From assembly GCA_016872115.1 (NCBI GenBank), contig VHBC01000009.1, positions 1 through 64,000 of the forward strand: a DNA stretch of 64,000 nucleotides, given 5' to 3'. Every line of letters starts with the position of its first letter. Positions within the stretch are counted from its first letter, which is position 1. The stretch is from Sphingomonadales bacterium (GTDB lineage Bacteria > Bacteroidota > Bacteroidia > Flavobacteriales_D > Crocinitomicaceae). Shown in pieces: positions 45,890-55,168 of the stretch. A model generated the notes under the pieces. The model did not search any database. It had not been told where the DNA came from and saw nothing but the letters and a program-made list of their open reading frames with translations. Made by a program: the position numbers and the translations under genes.

Positions 45890-45922
45890 CAAATTTACCT
45901 TTTAGTTTGGTACTGACACAAA
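45890..45922 (-). promoter_or_regulatory. Promoter of the nuoA-N operon
   Basis: On the minus strand TTTG (45922-45919) is followed by a 21-nt spacer and TAAATTTG (45897-45890), a good match to the Bacteroidota consensus. The predicted start near 45885 gives a leader of about 48 nt. The TTTG sits in the T run of the terminator of the gene upstream. Confidence 0.62.
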
Positions 45923-45924
45923 AA

Positions 45925-45948
45925 AAGCCGAGAAAATATTCCCGGCTT
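45925..45948 (-). terminator. Terminator of the outer-membrane gene 45970-46815
   Basis: AAGCCG (45925-45930) and CGGCTT (45943-45948) pair around a 12-nt loop, and the minus strand continues in a run of Ts. The stem is short but lies 21 nt after the gene stop, as expected. Confidence 0.68.
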
Positions 45949-45969
45949 CTAATTTAGAATGCTTATAGA

Positions 45970-46815
45970 TTACTTAAATTGAAAGCGCAATCCGAGATTT
46001 GAAAAATTCCCTGCGCTAAAGCTGGTGCCAAGACCGGCAATCTGATTGATATTGACGCCAGGTCTGAGTTCTGCGTAAAGGTGAATAGGCTTCCAGAATT
46101 CGCGTTTTTTGCCTACTTGAAAATCGATCCCTAGCGGAGTGTAGATACTCATGCCAAAGCCGCCTTTGTTTTCGAAGGATTCAGTTTCGAGGGTCCCTCC
46201 GTCGTAAAAGAGATCATTAAACATTCCGTATTCTAACCCGTTTCCGTACGGAGAAACCCTTTGGTGAACTGTTGTTGTGGAGTTGTAGCTCAAGCCAAAA
46301 TTTACACCTATTCCGCCGTAAAAACTCCAGCGCTTTTCTGCTTTGTATCGAAAAATCAAAGAAGCGTCTAGGCGCAATTGTTCTTGAGCAAATTGCGCGT
46401 TATAGCTATGCGTACTAAACGAGTCAATAAAGAACTGTTCACCAGTCTGAGAACTTGTTAGCGTATCCACTCGAAATGATTCGGTGTAAGAACCCCCAGT
46501 GGCGAGCGCATTATTTTGTTTGGTATGCATAATCCCAAAGCGTAAGGTAGCTTTTGGCAACTGTTTAAGTTCTAAACCAACACTTAAAGATTGAGATTGG
46601 CCGGGGATGTTTAATAAAAACTGAGGGTAACTCTGGTAGGCACTCAAATCTTGTGACAAAATACTGGAATTAGGCGCTAGGGTTTGAAGGTCCGCCAAAG
46701 AACTATTTGTTTGCCCAAAAAAGGCGCCAGACTGAAGATAGACTTCTTTGATTTGAACTTGTGCAAAAGCGCTTAAGCATATGAAACAAGAAAGTGTGAA
46801 GATGATTTTTTTCAT
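45970..46815 (-). CDS. Exported outer-membrane beta-barrel-like protein
   Basis: A 281-residue protein with signal peptide MKKIIFTLSCFICLSAFAQ and a series of amphipathic strands, such as WSFYGGIGVNFGLSYN and HLYAELRPGVNI, ending in LGLRFQFK. The pattern and the last aromatic residue point to an outer-membrane barrel. I recognise no family and cannot assign a function. It follows the aminopeptidase gene after 34 nt and ends at its own terminator. Confidence 0.7.
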   Translation of the reverse strand: MKKIIFTLSCFICLSAFAQVQIKEVYLQSGAFFGQTNSSLADLQTLAPNSSILSQDLSAYQSYPQFLLNIPGQSQSLSVGLELKQLPKATLRFGIMHTKQNNALATGGSYTESFRVDTLTSSQTGEQFFIDSFSTHSYNAQFAQEQLRLDASLIFRYKAEKRWSFYGGIGVNFGLSYNSTTTVHQRVSPYGNGLEYGMFNDLFYDGGTLETESFENKGGFGMSIYTPLGIDFQVGKKREFWKPIHLYAELRPGVNINQIAGLGTSFSAGNFSNLGLRFQFK

Positions 46816-46849
46816 GGTGTTTATTTTGTTCGTCTAAATGACGAAGTTG

Positions 46850-48811
46850 TCAATTTATTGTTACAAGCTTGGTGCTTTTAAAATCATTTGCACCTTTGAA
46901 TTGGAGAATATAGGTTCCATTCTTTAAATTCTCTAGGTTGATTTTATCTCCGGGTGCAATTGTACCATTTTGAATATGTTGACCATTCGCATGGTACAGA
47001 TCAAAAATGTAGTCTTCATTTTGATCCAATATTTGAATAGCGCCTGAAGTCGGGTTGGGGAATAAGGTAATATCGTGAGGTTGCTTTACAATAGTCTCGA
47101 TCAAACCAAGGGTTGGATCCATTGAAACGCCACCATTGCCGTTGATGACCCAGTTTCCAGGATCTATGCCAATGGTTCCAACCAATGTCCCAAAATTAAT
47201 AAGGTGGAATAATTCGGTATTGTTTGCGATCGAAAAACGCACAATAGTATCGGCTTGCCCTTGGCGCAGAATGCGCAAACTAATTTGGTTTGTAAATGTA
47301 GGCGTTACGTTCGGCATAGAAGAGGTATGCGAAATTTCAATGTAAAGATCGGTCCCTACCTGATTGTATTGAACTTGATAAGTTGGATAACCTTCGCCAA
47401 AATACCATTGCTCAAAAAAAGCATCGAGGTCGATATTGCAATAACTCGCTAAATGGTTTTTAAAATCAAGTCCGGTGGCTGTGCTATCGGCGAAAGTCGT
47501 TTGAAAATCTTGAAGTGCTGCAAAAAAGAGGCTGTCATTTTTGATGAGGTAGCGCAAAGTATGGATGATTCCTGCGCCTTTGTCATAAGACAAACGTCCG
47601 TTAAAAATGCGCGCCTCGTTGAGCGAATCCAATACCCAAACGCTTCCGCCAGGTTGTTGCATGACGCTCTGATGCACTTGCGTCATGTGGTTGATTTGTT
47701 CTCCTGGATAGAGCGCGGCAAGCATCAGGTATTCACCGTAAGAAGCAAATCCTTCATTGAGCCAGATGTCGCACCAAGAGGCGCAGGTGACGTTGTTGCC
47801 CCACCACTGGTGGGCCAATTCATGAGCAGTAAGTGTTTTTTCAAAGAAGCCTTGCGTGGTCATGGTTTGGTGTTCCATGCCTCCGCCAATTGGCGCCATG
47901 CAATGTCCATATTTTTCATCGGTAAAAGGATAGGGGCCGAATTGCGTTGCAAAAAGTTCGATAAAATCAGCAGTTTCATTGATTTCGTCTATGAAGTTGG
48001 GCAGGGTTTGCGGGTTGTCGTAGATGTAATTCTGAATTAATACTGGACCCGTGCTTCCTACAGGATTGGCATAGATGCTGTAATCGACATATTTGGCAAC
48101 AGCTACTGAAATGAGATAGTAGTCTATCGGATGGCGGTGTTTCCATTCGTAGCGGGTAAATCCGTTTCCAAGCGGCACAATGGCTTCTAGGATACCGTTG
48201 GAGCCGGCTTTACAGGTGTCGGGTACTGTAATGGCAACAGCGCAAGAATCGGCTTTATCGGTGAGACTTTGCTTTACGGCAAACCATTCGTAGGCAGAAA
48301 AGGGCTCAGACAAAGACCAAACAACCTTATTTCCCCAACTTGGGGAGCTTCCGGCAGTAAGACCGCTTCCGCCAAGAGGGTTGGTTTGCGCGGTTGGAGG
48401 TGTTCCGGCATAGCTCACTTTGATGACAAAATTTTGCTGGGTGTTTGCGTTTACTGGTACTCGCACTTTGTTTGATACCCGAGTATAGCCAACCGCGATG
48501 TTGTTTACTTTAATTTCGCTGATAATTAAGGATTCAAATAACTCAAATAAGGCCGAATCGAGGTCTATTTTCGCTTTTGCATGGATTTCGACGCTACCGT
48601 TTAAGTAAGTCGAAACATTATTCATCTCAAGGTCCAAATTATAAAAATGAACATCGTAAAGCTCTGTTTCAGCAATTTCTGCGACAGATAAAGAAGCACT
48701 TTTGAGGTGTAATGGTTTACTTGCTTTTCGTGCTGCACAAGAACCTGTGTTGTCTTGTGCGGATAAATAAAAAGTGAGAAGGAAGAAAACAGGAAAAAAA
48801 ACGTGTTTCAT
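46850..48811 (-). CDS. Secreted M1-family aminopeptidase with T9SS sorting domain
   Basis: A 653-residue zinc metallopeptidase. A signal peptide (ending near YLSAQ) is followed by the M1 N-terminal beta domain, then the catalytic domain with the zinc motif HELAHQWWG and the third ligand in NEGFASYGE. The substrate-binding motif is GGMEHQT, where classical aminopeptidase N has GAMEN. The last 75 residues form a T9SS type A sorting domain (TLFPNPTSG, then LKNGTYILQF). It is thus exported across the outer membrane and trims peptides outside the cell. The usual C-terminal helical domain of PepN is missing. Confidence 0.93.
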   Translation of the reverse strand: MKHVFFPVFFLLTFYLSAQDNTGSCAARKASKPLHLKSASLSVAEIAETELYDVHFYNLDLEMNNVSTYLNGSVEIHAKAKIDLDSALFELFESLIISEIKVNNIAVGYTRVSNKVRVPVNANTQQNFVIKVSYAGTPPTAQTNPLGGSGLTAGSSPSWGNKVVWSLSEPFSAYEWFAVKQSLTDKADSCAVAITVPDTCKAGSNGILEAIVPLGNGFTRYEWKHRHPIDYYLISVAVAKYVDYSIYANPVGSTGPVLIQNYIYDNPQTLPNFIDEINETADFIELFATQFGPYPFTDEKYGHCMAPIGGGMEHQTMTTQGFFEKTLTAHELAHQWWGNNVTCASWCDIWLNEGFASYGEYLMLAALYPGEQINHMTQVHQSVMQQPGGSVWVLDSLNEARIFNGRLSYDKGAGIIHTLRYLIKNDSLFFAALQDFQTTFADSTATGLDFKNHLASYCNIDLDAFFEQWYFGEGYPTYQVQYNQVGTDLYIEISHTSSMPNVTPTFTNQISLRILRQGQADTIVRFSIANNTELFHLINFGTLVGTIGIDPGNWVINGNGGVSMDPTLGLIETIVKQPHDITLFPNPTSGAIQILDQNEDYIFDLYHANGQHIQNGTIAPGDKINLENLKNGTYILQFKGANDFKSTKLVTIN

Positions 48812-48911
48812 AGCTTGATAAAGTTTGAACGAAATTAAACATTCTCAGGGAAGTTGCTTTTGATTTTCGCTTAAATTATATTGGGCGCGTTGCAAGCACA
48901 ACCTCAGCCAT

Positions 48912-49382
48912 TTATTTTGGATTACGCTCTTTTTCGTCAAGATGGCAGGGCTTTGCGTTTTTCAAACTCGATGCTTTTTTTTTGTAAAATAATTCGATGA
49001 AAGCGTCCTCATTTTCTGGTGAAATCAAAAGCTCGTCGTATTTATTGTAATGAACAACTAAGCATTTCCAAGCGGTGCTCATTTTCCAGCCTGCATATAA
49101 GCCATTTGCGGCTTCAACTTTGCGCAAGGAGGCGTATGGAATACGTTTTTTAAAGCATAAAGTCTGACACAATAAGTCTTCTTCTAAAAAAGTGTAGCGT
49201 GTAGACTTCGGTAAAATCCAGATTATAAAGAGACACAAGAAAACCCAAACGAGCCCAAGACCTATGAATGCTTCTGTTTTTCCTTCAGAGAAATAAATGA
49301 GCGTGCCCACGCCTGCGTACGTAATAAAAACGAATGCGCAAACGAGCCAGATAAAAGCGTCTGTTTTGGCTTTGAAAACCAT
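48912..49382 (-). CDS. Small membrane protein with bacterial PH-like (bPH_4) domain
   Basis: A 156-residue protein with two N-terminal spans (about 10-30 and 40-57) followed by a region that fits the bPH_4 pattern: IPYASLRKVEAANGLYAG, then CLVVHYNKYDELLISPENEDAFI. Such proteins are uncharacterised and are thought to sit in the inner membrane with the PH-like fold in the cytoplasm. It follows glyA after 12 nt. The basic C-terminal tail is unstructured. Confidence 0.68.
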   Translation of the reverse strand: MVFKAKTDAFIWLVCAFVFITYAGVGTLIYFSEGKTEAFIGLGLVWVFLCLFIIWILPKSTRYTFLEEDLLCQTLCFKKRIPYASLRKVEAANGLYAGWKMSTAWKCLVVHYNKYDELLISPENEDAFIELFYKKKASSLKNAKPCHLDEKERNPK

Positions 49383-49394
49383 TCAATACTTTGC

Positions 49395-50666
49395 TTACCA
49401 GGCGAAAAGCGGCTTACCGCTCATGAGGTTGTTAACATCTTTCTTAACATCGGCCAAAATTTGCTCATTCGTGGCATTCATCAGGACGCGGTCGATGAGT
49501 GCCACGATCTGAGGGATTTCAGTTTCGTTGACGCCTCTTGAGGTGAGCGCAGGCGTGCCAATGCGTATGCCAGAGGTGACAAATGGAGATTCGGTATCGA
49601 ACGGTACCATATTTTTGTTGACCGTGATGTCTGCAAGTACAAGTGCGTTTTCGGCATCTTTACCAGTAATACCTTTGTTGCGCAAATCCAGTAACATACT
49701 GTGGTTTTCGGTGCCACCTGATACAATGTTGTAGCCTAAACGAACTAATTCTTGCGCAAAAACAGCCGCATTTGTCTTGACTTGCGTCATGTATTTTTTG
49801 TAAGAAGGGTCGAGGGCTTCGCCAAACGCAACTGCTTTAGCCGCAATAACATGCTCTAGTGGCCCACCTTGAATACCAGGGAATACGGCTGCGTCTAACA
49901 AAGCACCCATAGATTTGAGGTTGCCGTTGTTCCAGCGCAAACCGAAAGGATTTTCAATGTTGTGACGCATCATGATGATGCCACCGCGCGGGCCACGCAG
50001 CGTTTTGTGAGTAGTAGATGTGACGATGTGGCAATGTTCGAGTGGGTCGTTGAGTAGACCTGCAGCAATAAGACCTGCAGGGTGGGAGATATCAGCAAGT
50101 ACCAATGCGCCAATTTCGTCGGCAACTTTGCGGATGCGTGCGTAATCCCAGTCTCTTGAATAAGCGGAAGCGCCACAAATGATCATTTTGGGGCGTTCTT
50201 TTTTCGCGGTTTCTTCCATGAGGTCGTAGTCTACCAAACCAGTTTCTTTATTGACGCCGTAGAAAAAGGGTTGGTAAAGTTTACCCGAAAAATTAACGGG
50301 TGAACCATGGGTGAGGTGCCCACCGTGTGAGAGGTCAAAACCTAAAATTTTATCGCCTGGTTGCAAGCAAGCTAAAAATACGGCTGCATTGGCTTGGGCA
50401 CCCGAGTGCGGCTGCACGTTAGCCCATGTTGCCCCGAACAACTGACAAAGTCTGTCTATGGCGAGTTGTTCTACTTTATCTACAACTTCGCAGCCGCCAT
50501 AATAGCGCTTTCCAGGAAGACCTTCGGCATATTTGTTGGTGAGTACAGAACCCATGGCTTGCATGACTTGGTCACTCACAAAGTTTTCAGAGGCAATGAG
50601 TTCGATGCCGTGAAGTTGTCTTTCTTTTTCTGCTTGAATCAGCTCAAAAATAGCTTGGTCTTTCAT
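49395..50666 (-). CDS. glyA: Serine hydroxymethyltransferase
   Basis: A 423-residue PLP enzyme that interconverts serine and glycine with tetrahydrofolate, the main source of one-carbon units. The PLP-binding lysine is in [15 protein letters not shown]. The N-terminal segment [15 protein letters not shown] and the [17 protein letters not shown] motif are typical. A GATATTTG sequence, one base off the -7 consensus, lies 17 nt before the ATG. Confidence 0.97.
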   Translation of the reverse strand: MKDQAIFELIQAEKERQLHGIELIASENFVSDQVMQAMGSVLTNKYAEGLPGKRYYGGCEVVDKVEQLAIDRLCQLFGATWANVQPHSGAQANAAVFLACLQPGDKILGFDLSHGGHLTHGSPVNFSGKLYQPFFYGVNKETGLVDYDLMEETAKKERPKMIICGASAYSRDWDYARIRKVADEIGALVLADISHPAGLIAAGLLNDPLEHCHIVTSTTHKTLRGPRGGIIMMRHNIENPFGLRWNNGNLKSMGALLDAAVFPGIQGGPLEHVIAAKAVAFGEALDPSYKKYMTQVKTNAAVFAQELVRLGYNIVSGGTENHSMLLDLRNKGITGKDAENALVLADITVNKNMVPFDTESPFVTSGIRIGTPALTSRGVNETEIPQIVALIDRVLMNATNEQILADVKKDVNNLMSGKPLFAW

Positions 50667-50700
50667 GTTGTTGTTTTAAAGTACAAATATCGGAAGAATG

Positions 50701-51474
50701 CTAAAATAAGCGCCTGATTTGGTAAAGAGAATGTGTAATTTTTGCTGCTGATGAATTAAAAATACCTTCTTGAGTCAGTGTATCCATTCGGACTTGCCCT
50801 GATGCATGTAAAATTTGGTCTTCTGGTCCAATAATGCCTACATGATGTATGCGCCCATCCGCATTTTTGAAAAAGGCGAGGTCTAGCATTTGGCGCTCTT
50901 CAAACGAGATCATTTGTCCGTGGGTAGCTTGTTGATATGCATCGCGTGGCAGATTGAATTGGAGCTGTCTGAATACATTTTGAACCAGTCCAGAACAATC
51001 GATACCAAAATGAGATTTCCCACCCCACAAATAGGGCGTATTGAGAAAAGATAATGCGTAGGACCAGCAATCAGAAGCCACTAACTCGTTTTGAATTTGG
51101 TAACAATAAGAACCAATTTCAAATTCGGCCTCAGTACCAACAAGAGCGCCGCCACTTAAAAGCTGTGGTCCCATTGGCCCTTGAATAAATAGGGTAGGGC
51201 TCATGGCATATCTAAATTGGTCGAGCCAGCGACGTAATTCTTTGTCCGTGAGCGGAAGGACTTGTTTGTGGTCAATAAAACCTTCGTAGCCATCGAGTAT
51301 ACTTCGGATCTTTAACCAAGGTTGGCTGTACTGAAGAATTTCGATGGGCTCTCCAAAAAGCAATTGGGTACATTGTTCTGAACTGTCTTTAGCTTCGGTT
51401 CTGACAGGTATGGCCGAAAGCGCACAAAAGGCATGGCGCTGTTGGGCTTCAATCCATTTGATTTTCTGACTCAT
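50701..51474 (-). CDS. NlpC/P60 (C40) cell-wall peptidase
   Basis: A 257-residue protein with an N-terminal SH3-like region (about 10-80, including PWLKIRSILDGYEGFI) and a C-terminal NlpC/P60 domain. The catalytic cysteine is in GIDCSGLVQNVF and the histidine in IHHVGIIG. Enzymes of this group cleave gamma-D-Glu to diamino acid bonds in peptidoglycan peptides. No signal peptide is visible, so it may act on imported muropeptides in the cytoplasm. The frame extends to 51546 but would overlap surE, and the ATG at 51474 fits a -7 box directly before it. Confidence 0.87.
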   Translation of the reverse strand: MSQKIKWIEAQQRHAFCALSAIPVRTEAKDSSEQCTQLLFGEPIEILQYSQPWLKIRSILDGYEGFIDHKQVLPLTDKELRRWLDQFRYAMSPTLFIQGPMGPQLLSGGALVGTEAEFEIGSYCYQIQNELVASDCWSYALSFLNTPYLWGGKSHFGIDCSGLVQNVFRQLQFNLPRDAYQQATHGQMISFEERQMLDLAFFKNADGRIHHVGIIGPEDQILHASGQVRMDTLTQEGIFNSSAAKITHSLYQIRRLF

Positions 51475-51479
51475 TGCTT

Positions 51480-51487
51480 CAAAATTA
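51480..51487 (-). promoter_or_regulatory. -7-like box abutting the NlpC/P60 start
   Basis: The minus strand reads TAATTTTG, matching TAnnTTTG, and the ATG follows after 5 nt, as at grpE. No -33 element is visible. Confidence 0.38.
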
Positions 51488-51522
51488 GCATTTTCAAGTC
51501 GATATTTGACTAATTTTATCGC

Positions 51523-52296
51523 ATGAATCAAGGACGCAAGCCCCAAATCCTCATCACCAACGACGACAGCATTAGCGCAGGCGGAATTGCGGCGCTCATA
51601 GAGGCGGCTCGCCCTTTTGGGGATTTATTAGTTGTGGCTCCCGATAAACCGCAATCAGGAATGGGACACGCCATCACCATTCACGACCCTATTCGCTTGG
51701 CCAAAAGCCACTTGTATTCAGGAGTGGAAGCTTATGCATGCAGTGGAACACCAGTGGATTGTGTCAAATTAGGCATCTATGAATTACTTGGTGCCAAACC
51801 AGATTTGATTCTATCCGGCATCAATCACGGTGAAAACTCATCAACGAATGTTTTGTACTCTGGCACCATGTCAGCAGCCATCGAAGGTGCCATGGAAGGA
51901 GTGGCTTCATTTGGGTTTTCTTTAGCTGATTTTTCGGCAAATGCTGACTTTTCTGCGGCTCAGTTTTATGTCAATTACCTACTAGAGCAGTATTTTCAAA
52001 AGGGTTTTGCGCCTTCCATCTGTTTAAATGTCAATGTGCCCAAATTGCCGTTATCCGAAATCAAAGGATTGCGTTTTTGTAAGCAAGCCCATGCCTATTG
52101 GGCCGACCGTTTTGAAAAACGAAGCGATCAATTTGGTAGAGACTACTTTTGGCTTACTGGAGAATTTGCAGACCTCGATCAACGTCCAGATACCGACTTG
52201 CACGCGCTAAAAGAGGGTTATGTAAGTGTCGTCCCCACCCAATACGACCTTACAGCCTATGCGCACCTTACTCAATTTAAATCTTGGGAATCATGA
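51523..52296 (+). CDS. surE: 5'/3'-nucleotidase SurE
   Basis: A 257-residue metal-dependent phosphatase that releases phosphate from nucleoside monophosphates. The metal site is formed by ILITNDDSISAGG at the N-terminus, a serine in PDKPQSGMG and an asparagine in LSGINHGENS. It starts a plus-strand set with a small membrane protein, lpxB and a SpoIID-like gene. Its stop overlaps the next ATG (ATGA). Confidence 0.95.
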   Translation: MNQGRKPQILITNDDSISAGGIAALIEAARPFGDLLVVAPDKPQSGMGHAITIHDPIRLAKSHLYSGVEAYACSGTPVDCVKLGIYELLGAKPDLILSGINHGENSSTNVLYSGTMSAAIEGAMEGVASFGFSLADFSANADFSAAQFYVNYLLEQYFQKGFAPSICLNVNVPKLPLSEIKGLRFCKQAHAYWADRFEKRSDQFGRDYFWLTGEFADLDQRPDTDLHALKEGYVSVVPTQYDLTAYAHLTQFKSWES

Positions 52297-52604
52297 AAAA
52301 AAATTTAAACGCTTCCTTCTTTACAGGTTTGGCAATTGGCGTCTTTTCTCCACTCGTCTTGCTTCCAATTATCGTCTTTATTCTCTCTCAATCATACGGC
52401 CAGAGCTTTGCTTATCTATGGAGTCAAACCTTGCGTTTTCCGGAGTTCATGAGCCGTTATTTATCTTTAGCTCTAATTGGGAATTTGGGTTGGTTTTATT
52501 TCTTTTTGAACCGTGAGCGCTATTTTCACACGCGTGGAATCATTTTTGGGATGTTGCTATATGCGCCATATATGATTTACGTCAATCTTGGACGCTTATT
52601 TTAA
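52293..52604 (+). CDS. Small two- or three-span membrane protein
   Basis: A 103-residue hydrophobic protein with spans near residues 10-30, 50-68 and 80-98. I recognise no motif. It sits between surE and lpxB, overlapping surE by 4 nt, and small membrane proteins at this site occur in other Bacteroidota. A role in lipid A supply is only a guess. Confidence 0.75.
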   Translation: MKKNLNASFFTGLAIGVFSPLVLLPIIVFILSQSYGQSFAYLWSQTLRFPEFMSRYLSLALIGNLGWFYFFLNRERYFHTRGIIFGMLLYAPYMIYVNLGRLF

Positions 52605-52613
52605 CGCGAAACC

Positions 52614-53729
52614 TTGGAAAAAAATAATCTTGTCTATTTTGTTTGCGGTGAGCCATCCGGAGACCTACACGCTGCCAATTTAGTTGCAGCATGGAAGCGC
52701 GTTAACCCGTCTTTGACTTTCAAAGCATGGGGTGGAAATCGCCTGTCCGCTGAAGGAGTTCATCTTGACGCCCACGTTAGCTCCATGAGTTTTATGGGTT
52801 TTTGGGAAGTCTTTAAAAATCTCCCGCTTATTCGCAAACAATTTAAACAACTCCAAAAAGAATTATTGGCACAAAAGCCAGCGCTTTTAATTTTGGTCGA
52901 TTACCCGGGTTTCAATTTGCGTATGGCCAAATGGGCTCATGATCACCAAATCAAAGTCCTGTATTATATTTCTCCGACCGTTTGGGCATGGAAACAAAAC
53001 CGCGTTTATACGATCCAGAAATATGTCGACCGTCTGTACTGCGTGTTGCCTTTCGAACCTGCCTTTTATGAGCGCTTTGGTATTCAAACCGCTTATTTTG
53101 GACACCCTTTATTGGATGAAGTCGAGCGGTATCGTCAAATGAGTCATTCACTTCCATGTTTTGAGAAACCCATTTTGGCCCTGTTGCCGGGTTCAAGACC
53201 GCAAGAAATACAAAAAAAATTACCACTAATGCTAGCAGCTGCAAGTGCCTTTCAGCATTCTCATCAAATTGCCATCGCATGTGCACCAAATCTTTCGCTT
53301 GCAACCTATCAATCTTATCTCAAAGATCAGGACGTATACTTGAGCACAGGACACACCTATGATTTACTGAGTAAAAGCGAACTCGCATTGGTTACCTCCG
53401 GAACAGCAACACTAGAAACGGCTCTATTCAAAGTGCCGCAAGTAGTGTGTTACAAAAGTTCAGCGCTTTCTATTTGGTTGGCTAAAAAATGGCTTCGAAT
53501 TAAATATATTTCGTTGGTAAATCTCATACTAGATCGGGCCGCTGTACCTGAACTCATTCAAGATGATTGCACTGTTGAACAAATGCAAAACGAATTGAAC
53601 CAATTGCTTATGGGTCAGCCCGGTCGACAGGCCCAACTTCAAAGTTATGAGCAACTTGGTGAGTTTTTGCAACAAACAGGAGCAAGCCAGCGTATTGCCC
53701 AATCAATGAATACTTTTTTGACTGCGTGA
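52614..53729 (+). CDS. lpxB: Lipid-A-disaccharide synthase, TTG start
   Basis: A 371-residue glycosyltransferase (GT19) that joins UDP-2,3-diacylglucosamine and lipid X to make the lipid A disaccharide. The N-terminal motif is VCGEPSGDLHAANL, followed by YYISPTVWAWKQNR and a C-terminal domain with LLPGSRPQEIQKKLP and VTSGTATLETAL. Translation must start at the TTG at 52614, because the first motif begins only about 10 residues later and no ATG or GTG precedes it. It is followed by a 4-nt overlap with the next gene. Confidence 0.95.
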   Translation: MEKNNLVYFVCGEPSGDLHAANLVAAWKRVNPSLTFKAWGGNRLSAEGVHLDAHVSSMSFMGFWEVFKNLPLIRKQFKQLQKELLAQKPALLILVDYPGFNLRMAKWAHDHQIKVLYYISPTVWAWKQNRVYTIQKYVDRLYCVLPFEPAFYERFGIQTAYFGHPLLDEVERYRQMSHSLPCFEKPILALLPGSRPQEIQKKLPLMLAAASAFQHSHQIAIACAPNLSLATYQSYLKDQDVYLSTGHTYDLLSKSELALVTSGTATLETALFKVPQVVCYKSSALSIWLAKKWLRIKYISLVNLILDRAAVPELIQDDCTVEQMQNELNQLLMGQPGRQAQLQSYEQLGEFLQQTGASQRIAQSMNTFLTA

Positions 53730-54871
53730 GACTCCTTTTTCTTTTCTACCTGCTCTTTTGTTTTCATACGCATTATTGCCAAACCATTCGGGTGCGCATT
53801 TATGATGGTATCAATGCCAAAGAACTTCAATGTGTCATTGGGAGTGGAAATTATTTATTAGCGGCTAACCAGCCAGATGGCAGCACCAAATATATCGCTC
53901 TGAACACACTTGCTCAGGGTCGTTTTAAAATTAGTGGTTCACAGCTACAATTTGTGCAAAATGGTAACCTCATTTTACAAGCCAGTCAATTTGAATTGAT
54001 ACAACAAAATAGGGAAGATTTCATCAACTGGTCTATTCCAGCAATTTCGACCAAAACAAGAGCTTATGAGGGTGATTTTGAACTTTCTTTGCGAAAGGGG
54101 CAAATCTGCTTGATCAACAGAATAGAACTTGAAACCTACCTCGAAGGGGTAGTGTCTTCTGAAGGTGGAAACGGTCATCAAAAAGCGTATTACCAAGCCC
54201 AGGCTATTATTTCCCGTACCTATGCGCTGTCAAATGCCGAACGTCACCAAAAAGATGGTTTTGCGCTTTGCGATCGGGTCCATTGCCAAGCATATTTGCA
54301 CAAAAGATCTGGGACCGCACTTATTGACTCGGCTGTATTCCAGACAAGCGCAATAGTCTTATTGGATGCCGATAATCAATATTTTCCCACTTTCTTTCAT
54401 GCCAATTGTGGGGGTCAAACATGTGCTCCGCAAGAGGTATGGAATGAGCAAATCACGGGTCTTCATTCCTTTAAAGACACTTTTTGTATTCACACCAAAC
54501 AAGCCACTTGGGTCAAGCGTATACCTATAGCTACTTGGACTTCCTATCTTGTTGAAAACTATGGGTTTCCACTGCAAGATTCAACAGCTTATGCCCTTAT
54601 GCAAAATTTTCAAAGTACAGATCGCTGCGCATTTTATTTACATCCGGTTTATGGCATTCCAATGCGCGACCTACGAGAGGCATTTAAACTCAAATCGAGT
54701 TATTTTGATGCTGAGGTTATTGGCCAAGAAATAGTGCTGCATGGAAGGGGATTTGGACACGGTGTTGGTTTATGCCAAGAAGGCGCCATGAATATGGCTA
54801 AACAAGGTTTTACCTACGACCAAATTTTGCGCTTTTATTATTCTGGTGCGCATTTATCAGTCTCACCTTGA
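53726..54871 (+). CDS. SpoIID/LytB-domain protein, GTG start
   Basis: A 381-residue exported protein with a signal peptide (residues 1-18, FYLLFCFHTHYCQ). The SpoIID/LytB domain covers about residues 120-375, with EGVVSSEGGNGHQKAYYQAQA, the FHANCGGQT segment, and the end motif GRGFGHGVGLCQEGAMNMA. In spore formers SpoIID is a lytic transglycosylase acting on peptidoglycan without stem peptides. This organism is not expected to sporulate, so a general wall-remodelling or amidase-enhancing role is likely. The GTG start overlaps the lpxB stop by 4 nt. Confidence 0.9.
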   Translation: MRLLFLFYLLFCFHTHYCQTIRVRIYDGINAKELQCVIGSGNYLLAANQPDGSTKYIALNTLAQGRFKISGSQLQFVQNGNLILQASQFELIQQNREDFINWSIPAISTKTRAYEGDFELSLRKGQICLINRIELETYLEGVVSSEGGNGHQKAYYQAQAIISRTYALSNAERHQKDGFALCDRVHCQAYLHKRSGTALIDSAVFQTSAIVLLDADNQYFPTFFHANCGGQTCAPQEVWNEQITGLHSFKDTFCIHTKQATWVKRIPIATWTSYLVENYGFPLQDSTAYALMQNFQSTDRCAFYLHPVYGIPMRDLREAFKLKSSYFDAEVIGQEIVLHGRGFGHGVGLCQEGAMNMAKQGFTYDQILRFYYSGAHLSVSP

Positions 54872-54880
54872 CAAATAGGC

Positions 54881-55165
54881 TTATTTCTTGGTAATTACAA
54901 AAATCTCCTCGTCATCTTTTTTGAAAAACTTTTGAGATCGCGCGTAGGCCTCTAGATGATCTTTGTGATGTAATTTGTAGAGTGTTTTTTTGGTTTGCCG
55001 CAATGCGCTGTCCATTTTAACATCTTGCACTTCAATTTGACTTAATTTTTGTTTTTGGCGCACAAGCGTAAAAACATCCCAGTCGTCGAGAAATAAAAAG
55101 TAGATACCAAACACAATAGAGGTCAGGACATATTTATTTTTAAGCCACGTTGGTATTCTTCGCAT
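54881..55165 (-). CDS. ftsB: FtsB/DivIC-like septum formation initiator
   Basis: A 94-residue bitopic protein: a short cytoplasmic start, one membrane span (about 12-28, VLTSIVFGIYFLFL) and a coiled coil (about 35-70), followed by EAYARSQKFFKKDDEEIFVI, which fits the FtsB/DivIC family end. These proteins link FtsL and FtsQ in the division complex. It is the last gene of the methylmalonyl-CoA mutase unit, 3 nt after the unknown exported gene. The gene name is by family pattern. Confidence 0.82.
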   Translation of the reverse strand: MRRIPTWLKNKYVLTSIVFGIYFLFLDDWDVFTLVRQKQKLSQIEVQDVKMDSALRQTKKTLYKLHHKDHLEAYARSQKFFKKDDEEIFVITKK

Positions 55166-55168
55166 AGA

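Noticed and set aside
46829-46845. Hairpin TTCGTC-N5-GACGAA after the aminopeptidase gene
   Set aside because: The minus strand has no T run after it, so it is not a convincing terminator; it may be chance.
50701-51546. Longer start of the NlpC/P60 gene at 51546
   Set aside because: It would overlap surE by 24 nt and add residues without family match; the ATG at 51474 fits better.
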